DNA of 64,000 nucleotides from Epiperipatus broadwayi. Lineage: Eukaryota > Onychophora > Udeonychophora > Euonychophora > Peripatidae. This document shows, piece by piece, positions 57,422-64,000 of this stretch (its first letter is position 1; each line of letters opens with the position of its first letter). A program made the translations under genes and the position numbers. Where the stretch lies: positions 4,120,853 to 4,184,852 of the forward strand of contig JAQFVV010000021.1 in NCBI GenBank assembly GCA_028023455.1, given 5' to 3'. The notes under the pieces are model-generated. The model worked only from the letters and a program-made list of their open reading frames with translations. It was not told where the DNA came from and did no database searches.

Positions 57422-57921
57422 ATAAATAATATTTTTGAATTCATTTATTGTTTGCAGGGTACTTCTACTTTGGATAACAAATCAAATTTAATAAATAATG
57501 TCAAATTAAGCCAAAAGAGAATGCTCTGAGAAATGATAACAATAATCAGTATTTTAAATAAACATTGTTTCTAAAGTTCTTTTAAAAATAGCAAATACAT
57601 TTTTTTGAAAAGTAATGGAAAATAGTGTAAAAGCTCTAGAATTTAAGAATAATCTTTCTTATAATAAAGTTTGAATAAAATAAAATAAATAAAATGAAAT
57701 TAATAAAAGTTCTTATGATGTAAAAATAATAATAGCTTTGGTAAAAAATCTACTGTTGTCATAGATTTGCAAGACAACAAGTTACTTCCTAAAATGTACA
57801 CACATCATTTAAAACAATTTCTCATAGAGAAAGCTAAGTATTTTAAAGTATAAAGAGGCTATGTTATTAAAAACACCTAAATAGATCAATTATTTTTTAG
57901 CACAGCATAATTTTACTTACA
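57422..57921. other. No supported feature
   Basis: AT-rich spacer. Confidence 0.4.
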
Positions 57922-58675
57922 TTAACCCTTTTCCCCCCTCTTACGAGGCTCCTCATCGACATCTGACGTCACTCTAACTCTGCCAGTTCTTATGCTAAAA
58001 TATTCGTTTGACAGGTATTGAATAGGTTTTTAAAAGTTCTGTAAGATGGTGCCCTCTTCCGAATTATTTTACAAGTAAAAAATAAAAAAAAATGCATTTA
58101 AACCTAAACAAAGAAAGAACATTAGTTGTGATTGGTTGTTAGCATGCTCTCAGCCGAAAAAGACATTCTGATTGGCTGGAAAGAACAAAGAAACCGCCTG
58201 ATCAAAGAAAATAAAAAAAAACACTGAGATTTTCATTTCGAATATGATTTAAAGTATTATAAAAGAATATTTTGAGAAATTACAAATTATTTTCAGAGAG
58301 AATACTAAAAAAACAAAATTATTTTCGAAAAATATTGAAGATTTTAGTAAAAATATTTAAGATTTAGTAAAAAGAAATATTTACTTTTCTATAACGTAAA
58401 AGTCGACCTTTTTGTTTATATTATAGCTTTTATGTTGCCGAAATTGAATATTTTAGAATAAATAAATAGCAATTTATTTTTGAAAGAACTTTCGTTCTCT
58501 TCATAACCTGAAAAATTAGTAATATACTTTTTATAAACGTATCTGAGTTGAATTTAATATTATAGGTGAATATGTTTTAACAATAGGCTTTGTCTTCAGT
58601 TTGTGAGTTGGCCAATTAAAAGATTTGATTTTTACCTCATACAACCAATAATATAATTAGCGGTTTAAAGGTTAA
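57922..58675 (+). mobile_element. piggyBac-type MITE, copy 3
   Basis: TTAA at 57922-57925 and 58672-58675; ends CCCTTTTCCC and GGTTTAAAGG fit the piggyBac CCCTTT-type terminus. Interior blocks (GTGCCCTCTTCCGAATTATT, GATTGGTTG, GATTGGCTGG, GGCCAATTAAAAG) match copies 1 and 2. Confidence 0.75.
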
Positions 58676-60129
58676 CAAATAGAAATAGTTATAAGAATTT
58701 GTTACTTGAATGCAGTGAAAAAAAAAGGTGTATTTGTGTGTCAGTTTAGCAAAACAGACTTACATAGAGTAAATCATATGGTATAAATTTATAATCATGA
58801 TTGACAGCAAAGTATCAACTATTAATTAATAAATGTGATTCCAAATAGGTTAAACATTTTAAATTACAAAGCTAAAAATCTAAAAATAACTTTAATTAGC
58901 AATGTTTTGAAAAATTTCCAGACAAAATATTTATTACATCACCCTTTTTAAATCAATTATTATTTAAAATAAATTGTTATATATTTAAAATTGTTTATAA
59001 CAAAAATATTAAAATTATTACAGTAATAAAAAACCACATTGCTTAAATACATTTTATTCTTTTACTAAAAGTCTCAGAGATTATTGAATATATACTATAT
59101 CTTTTTAAAAAAAATAGATACATTTAAAATATTAGCTACTTAAATTAACTTTAAACATTAATTTTAAAACCAGGAAGTACTTTTAAATAATTAACAAATT
59201 TCATGCACATGCTCTACACATACTAATATTTAATTCTTCATCTAAAAATCATAATTTAAATTCATTAGTTAACTATTGGTTTAAAAGATAACAAGATTCT
59301 TAATTAGTTAAACTAAGATTTTCTAAAATAAAAACTAGATTATTATACTACCAAATTAGCATTTATAAATGCACTTATAACTAAATTGTAAATGGATTAG
59401 CTACAATATTAAAATTAAATAAAACACTTTATTTAAAACTGTCTTAAATATTTAAGACCTTTTCTAAATTTTAAGTCTAAATTAAATATACAACAATTAA
59501 GCTAAAATTATTTTAACTTTCTTTACATAAATTAGATTCCTATACCAATTATAAATGTACATATGTTCTATAATTAATCTGCCTTTACTAACTAAAATGC
59601 TCAGGAATTTAAATTATTCAAATTTTAAATGAATTGCATCTTAGAATTTTCTAGAATTGGATATACAATTGAAATGTTAATTAATTATTTAATCTCGGCT
59701 CTCTTTCTGACCCCCACTACATCTACACATGCCTTTGATAAATTTTAATGAATAAAAAATGCTTTCAATAAATTTTTCATACATACATTTTCTGTAAAAT
59801 TAAAATTATTTAATTATAATCGAAAGTTACATGTTAAAAAGTATTTATAATTTTGGCATGAAGCATATATATGTGCGCATATATATAGCTTCAATATATT
59901 GTTTTTATATTATTGATACATGGCTAAATAATTTAAAGGTAAAATATAAATGCAATTCGTTGTGATTTATTTATATTTTGAAAAACAAAATAATCTGGAA
60001 TATATATATATATATATAATGACAAAGAATAGTTTAAATGTTTATCCTGGAAGATGGTATATTCTCTAATAGCTTTCGTTCCAGTAAGAGCTGTAAACAA
60101 TGCACTAGACTATATATACCTAAAAATGA
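58676..60129. other. No supported feature
   Basis: AT-rich; TA microsatellites near 59870 and 60000. Confidence 0.45.
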
Positions 60130-60215
60130 CTGGTTTTCTTTCCAAAATACCTGTAGTGTCACCTCTGAATTAATACATGTACTATGCAGTGACCTAATTT
60201 AGTTATTCACTATAA

Positions 60216-63057
60216 CAGCACTTCTTAAACTTTTTAATTCATGACCCCTTTTTATCATTGAGATATTTTCGTGACCCCAGATATTACATATAAAATAAAT
60301 ATAGAAATAAATATTCCCATATATAATTTATTTCTTTGGTAAACAATATACATATGAAAATAAGTAGTTTTGGGATTTGTTTTAAGTATACAAAAATTAA
60401 TGAAAGAAAATCATGTTTTAATGAGACAGATGTGCTTGTTTTTTGCTGCGTGAAAAATTAAATCTTGATTAAATATTTGATACTGCTGGACATAAAGCAT
60501 CTTCAATGTTTTTCAGCATTGAACAATATTTGGATTTAAGCTGAAAAAGTCATTTCACATAAGTATGTGGTTCTGAATGGGAGAAGAACATTTAATGCCA
60601 TTTTAGAAATGGTGAGAAATTTAGTCATTCAGTCAAGGATTTTTGTGGAAAGTCAAGTTTTAAGTTTGAATCACTCAATAGCTCAGCAAATTCCACTTGG
60701 CTTTATATGGTAGGTGATTAATCTCATTAATATTAATCAAAAATGGAAATCTAAATTCGATATAAAGTATTTGCAAAACTGTGTTTCTAGGATTTTTATG
60801 TGATCTATAATAATTTTTGCAATTAAAGTTTTACAATAATTTTTTTCAATTATAAAACTGTCGATAGTCAAAAACATGTCCAATTAATCATTTTCCACCC
60901 TATTCTTTCAAAAGTTGATCTTTTTAATAAAATCTTCAATTTTATCATTTGAAGTAAAAATATTGCTATTTTTTCCTTGAAGAGACAAGTTAAGATTATT
61001 TAGTTTCTCAAAAATATCAGACAAATTGCACAGCTTTGATAGCCACAAGTCATTTTGAAAAAGAGCAGCAAAATCAGATTTTTGTTCTGTTAAAAATACT
61101 ATAATTTTTTTTTTAATAACAATAATCTTCTTAAACTTTGCCTTCTTGACATCCATCTTACTTCTGCATGTAATAATAAATTTTTGTATTCAGAGTCCAT
61201 GTCTTTAGAAAGATTTGAAAATAAACAGCTGTTAAGGGCATAGCTTTTAATAAATTTTATAATTCTGACAACATCCTGAAACACATTGTTTAATTCTGCT
61301 ACTAATCTTTTTGCTGCAAGGGCCTCTCAATGGATCAGGCAATGTGTAAAAGTTACATGATTATTATCAGAAACTTTAACAAATGATTTAAAACCAATAT
61401 TATCACCAGCCATTGGTTTTGCATTATCTGTGCATACTCCAAAGCAATTTTTTCCCATTCTAAACCTTCAGTTTTAAAAAATTTGTCTACTTTATTATTA
61501 GTCTTTTCCTCTTGTATGTTCTTCCAAAGAATGACTAAATAACAATTCTTCAATGTTTTCTTTATAAATGTATCTCTTACACTAATAATTGAGCTATTTT
61601 TGAAATATCAGTTGTTTCATCCAACTGAATTATAAATACTGGGGTTTCTTTAAGTCTAGTAATAAGTTGCTCAAATTGGTCATTGCTAATTTCAAAAATT
61701 CTATTAGTGACGTGTCATTTGACAAAGGAATTTTCTGAATTTTATTACAATATTTACTTCTGTGAAGTATTTTTACCATTTTAATAGCAGCAGGTAATAT
61801 AACATCTTCTCCAATGGTGTATGGCTTTTTATTTTTAGCAATGAGGTATGTAACTTCATATGGTGCAAGTAAATATTTTTCATTAACAGTTATCAATTTC
61901 TCAAAATCTTGTTTTTCTTTATTTGAAGTTTTTAACAGTCATTTGAAATATTCTTTTGGTTTATTGACATATGAAGGATGCTTGGATTCAAAATGCCTTT
62001 TTGATTTTGATGGTTTCATACTCTCCATAGACAAAATATTATTGGAAATTAAACAAAGAGGTTTTTCATTACCATCACAGTTGTTGAAAGTAAAGCCAAA
62101 GTGGAAGATGTCTCATCATATTTTCTTTTTCGAATTCTTAAATTCCTCTTTCTGATTACGAGATCCTACTTGAAGAGATTTTGTAGCATTGCCATCCGCA
62201 TCATTATCTTTGGTACTCAAGTTCAATCATTTATCCATGAGTAAAAAGTATTTTTATCCTAAAGTATAAATAAAATAACAGTTCTTATTAGTTAGCAGAG
62301 ACACCAAGTGGCAGTCGTGTTTTTATTTAATTATACGAAGCATATTTATTCGCCATGTTCTATTTTTTAATATCCCAGTATGTTTTATTTTTTAATATTT
62401 AAAAAATATCAATAAATCAATTATAAATTACCTGTTAAGTTTAAAAAATAGGAATATGTTTTTACTTGTTAATAAATAAACGACAATAAGTTTCAAATAA
62501 AAAATAATTTTTTATAATAACTAATAGGATAAATTTTGAATTAAAAAGTGAGAAAAAAAAGTATACAAGCATTTTCATATATAAAAAATAACATCTTTTA
62601 TAATATTTATTCAAATAAATACTAACCTTAGTCAAGTAAAACAGTAATATACAATATTGTATTGTTCTTGCGATGCAGACACTTGTTGAAATGAAACAAA
62701 AACAAATAACTTGACCGGAAATGCATTATATAATCACAGTGGCGCCAACCTTATTCTCGTCATTGCAGCATATATTTTGATTCTGAAATAACTTATATGT
62801 TAAAATTGCAATGTGACACCACTATTATGATGCATTTAGTGTTATTTTTCAATATGTAAATATAATTTACAACTCAACTTGGCCATCATTATGATTTTAT
62901 AATTGCACTGTACAGAAAATGTAATATATTAAATTAAAGATAATGAAGGGATTGCAATTAATATTTCTTTAAATTCATGTACTTGAATTAAATTTTCATG
63001 ACCCCAATTTTTCACTTCATGACCCCCGGGGTACGACCCACAGTTTAAGATATGCTG
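60216..63057 (-). mobile_element. hAT transposon (ZBED5/SCAND3-like), 2.84 kb, decayed
   Basis: Terminal inverted repeats CAGCACTTCTTAAACTTTTT and, at the other end, CAGCATATCTTAAACTGTGG. Both ends carry the repeated TCATGACCCC motif common in this hAT group. Flanks CACTATAA (60208-60215) and CACTACAG (63058-63065) are an 8 bp duplication with two changes. The transposase on the minus strand is broken. Confidence 0.85.
60300..62225 (-). pseudogene. Decayed hAT transposase with BED zinc finger
   Basis: Minus strand, order of recognisable parts: a BED finger at ~62160-61970 (Y-D-E-T, a G-F-T-F stretch, C-L-I-S where C-x2-C is expected, then S-K-R-H-F-E-S-K-H-P); KKPYTIGE at ~61840; IPLSNDTS at ~61720; a Q-L-D-E-T-T-D block at ~61620 with the first catalytic Asp; HAEVRWMSRRQSLRRL at ~61180-61130; a C-terminal hATC-like stretch to ~60500. 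Stops and frameshifts interrupt almost every segment, and the second finger cysteine is lost. ZBED5, SCAND3 and FAM200 are domesticated members of this family; this copy is an ordinary dead transposon. Confidence 0.8.
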
Positions 63058-63415
63058 CACTACAGAATACATCAAAACCACAAGTTCATGCATGAAATGT
63101 AACTATTTTCAATGTCTTCAATACTCTCTTTGTCATCACAAAATTTTGAAAAACATAAGAAACATTTTTGCAACTCCTGGCATTGCTACCAAACCTAGTT
63201 TGAACCCTATTAAATGTTTCTTTACCAGATTTTTCCAATTTAAAACAAAATTTAATTTTAGCACATTTTATTGTAGGTCATGTCACAAAACAAATTGTCA
63301 CACTTTATATCATAACACATGATGCAGATACATTAGCGCCTCAAAATTTTTGTGGTGAATAACTAAAGTATATTAGTATTAGTACTCAAAGATGGCTTTG
63401 CAGACAGCTTGAAGA

Positions 63416-64000
63416 AAAAAGCAGGCATCAGACAACTTTTTATAAGACAGTCTGTATATATATAAAATTAAAGATAAAATCAATACAAATATATGTAATA
63501 GTAAATTATTATTTTTAATATAACAAATGATCTACATTAATCTGACACTTAAAATGGATGTTTTTTAACAGTTGTCATGACAATGTTTGAAAAACTGTTG
63601 CTTTTGATCTTAGTATCATCATAATAATATATATTATTTTGTTTTCGTGCATTCATCTTTACGATGATCTATGTTTTTGAATATATATACATAAACACAC
63701 ACTCTTTTTACTTTAAAAATATAGATGTTAAAGCATGCTTATGTTTTCATTGTTAGCTGGAACTAAAAATATTACTATCAATATTATTATCCCAATGAAT
63801 GAACTTTCTCAACTGAATAATTTTAGGAATGGAACAGTTTATTATTAAGATTAATACGATCATTCAGGCAGACCCGCCGGGAATCAAAAGGGTGTTATTC
63901 TATTTTTTCCAATAAATTTAGCAAACACATACATCATCCTAAAAGAAAAAAATAAATTGTTCATACTTTCTTATCTCATATATCAACCATATATATAAAA
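63416..64000. other. No supported feature
   Basis: AT-rich sequence to the window edge. Confidence 0.4.

Larger units (their letters stand above)
60130..63415. mobile_element. Family H foldback element, copy 4, host of a hAT insertion
   Basis: Left part 60130-60215 (ATACATGTACTATGCAGTGA, TTAGTTATTCACTA) and right part 63058-63415 (GTGGTGAATAACTAAAG, CTCAAAGATGGCTTTGCAG) are the two ends of family H; the hAT at 60216-63057 lies between them. Confidence 0.6.

Overview
The window is eukaryotic, very AT-rich, non-host-coding DNA packed with transposable elements. I found no host gene. The organism is probably an invertebrate animal. The evidence is a BED-finger hAT transposase of the ZBED5/SCAND3 type, a Ty3/gypsy-type gag like those of arthropods, LINE reverse-transcriptase fragments of familiar animal types, tRNA-derived SINEs and piggyBac-type TTAA elements. 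An arthropod is my best guess from the gag; I cannot name the species.

Layout. 0-8 kb: a short less AT-rich segment, a LINE RT fragment, inverted-repeat (foldback) elements and a 1.3 kb mariner/pogo-like relic with nested insertions. 9-25 kb: SINEs, foldback families, a LINE 3' end, an internally deleted hAT, a piggyBac-type MITE and a pyrimidine-rich minisatellite. 25.5-30.8 kb: one young LTR retrotransposon with two nearly identical ~1.8 kb LTRs around a 1.7 kb interior that codes only for gag. 31-43 kb: foldback elements, two LINE remnants, two SINEs and a cluster of hairpins. 44-59 kb: two more piggyBac-type MITEs, another LINE 3' end, a possible LTR relic and more foldbacks. 60-63.4 kb: a hAT element with a decayed BED/hATC transposase inside an older foldback element.

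Main result. Three different repeat families (called B, C and D here) carry hammerhead ribozyme motifs: the CTGANGA box, a short stem II, GAAA, a very short self-complementary stem III ending in the NUH cleavage triplet, and a stem I that pairs across the motif. I count about 13 recognisable copies. The best (family C, 31931-31974 and 54138-54181, minus strand) have the full conserved core in 44 nt. A further five hairpin sites carry a related, more degraded CTGANGA motif. Stem III is only 3-4 bp with no loop, as in the dimeric type I hammerheads known from Penelope-like elements and animal retrozymes. Two family B copies are flanked by 13-15 bp target-site duplications, which points to retrotransposition, not cut-and-paste movement. 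Family C also carries a tRNA-like B-box segment on the ribozyme strand. I read this as a set of ribozyme-bearing non-autonomous elements; activity and mobilising machinery are inference.

Lettered families (B, C, D, E, G, H, LINE-A, LINE-B) are names given here from similarity seen within the window.
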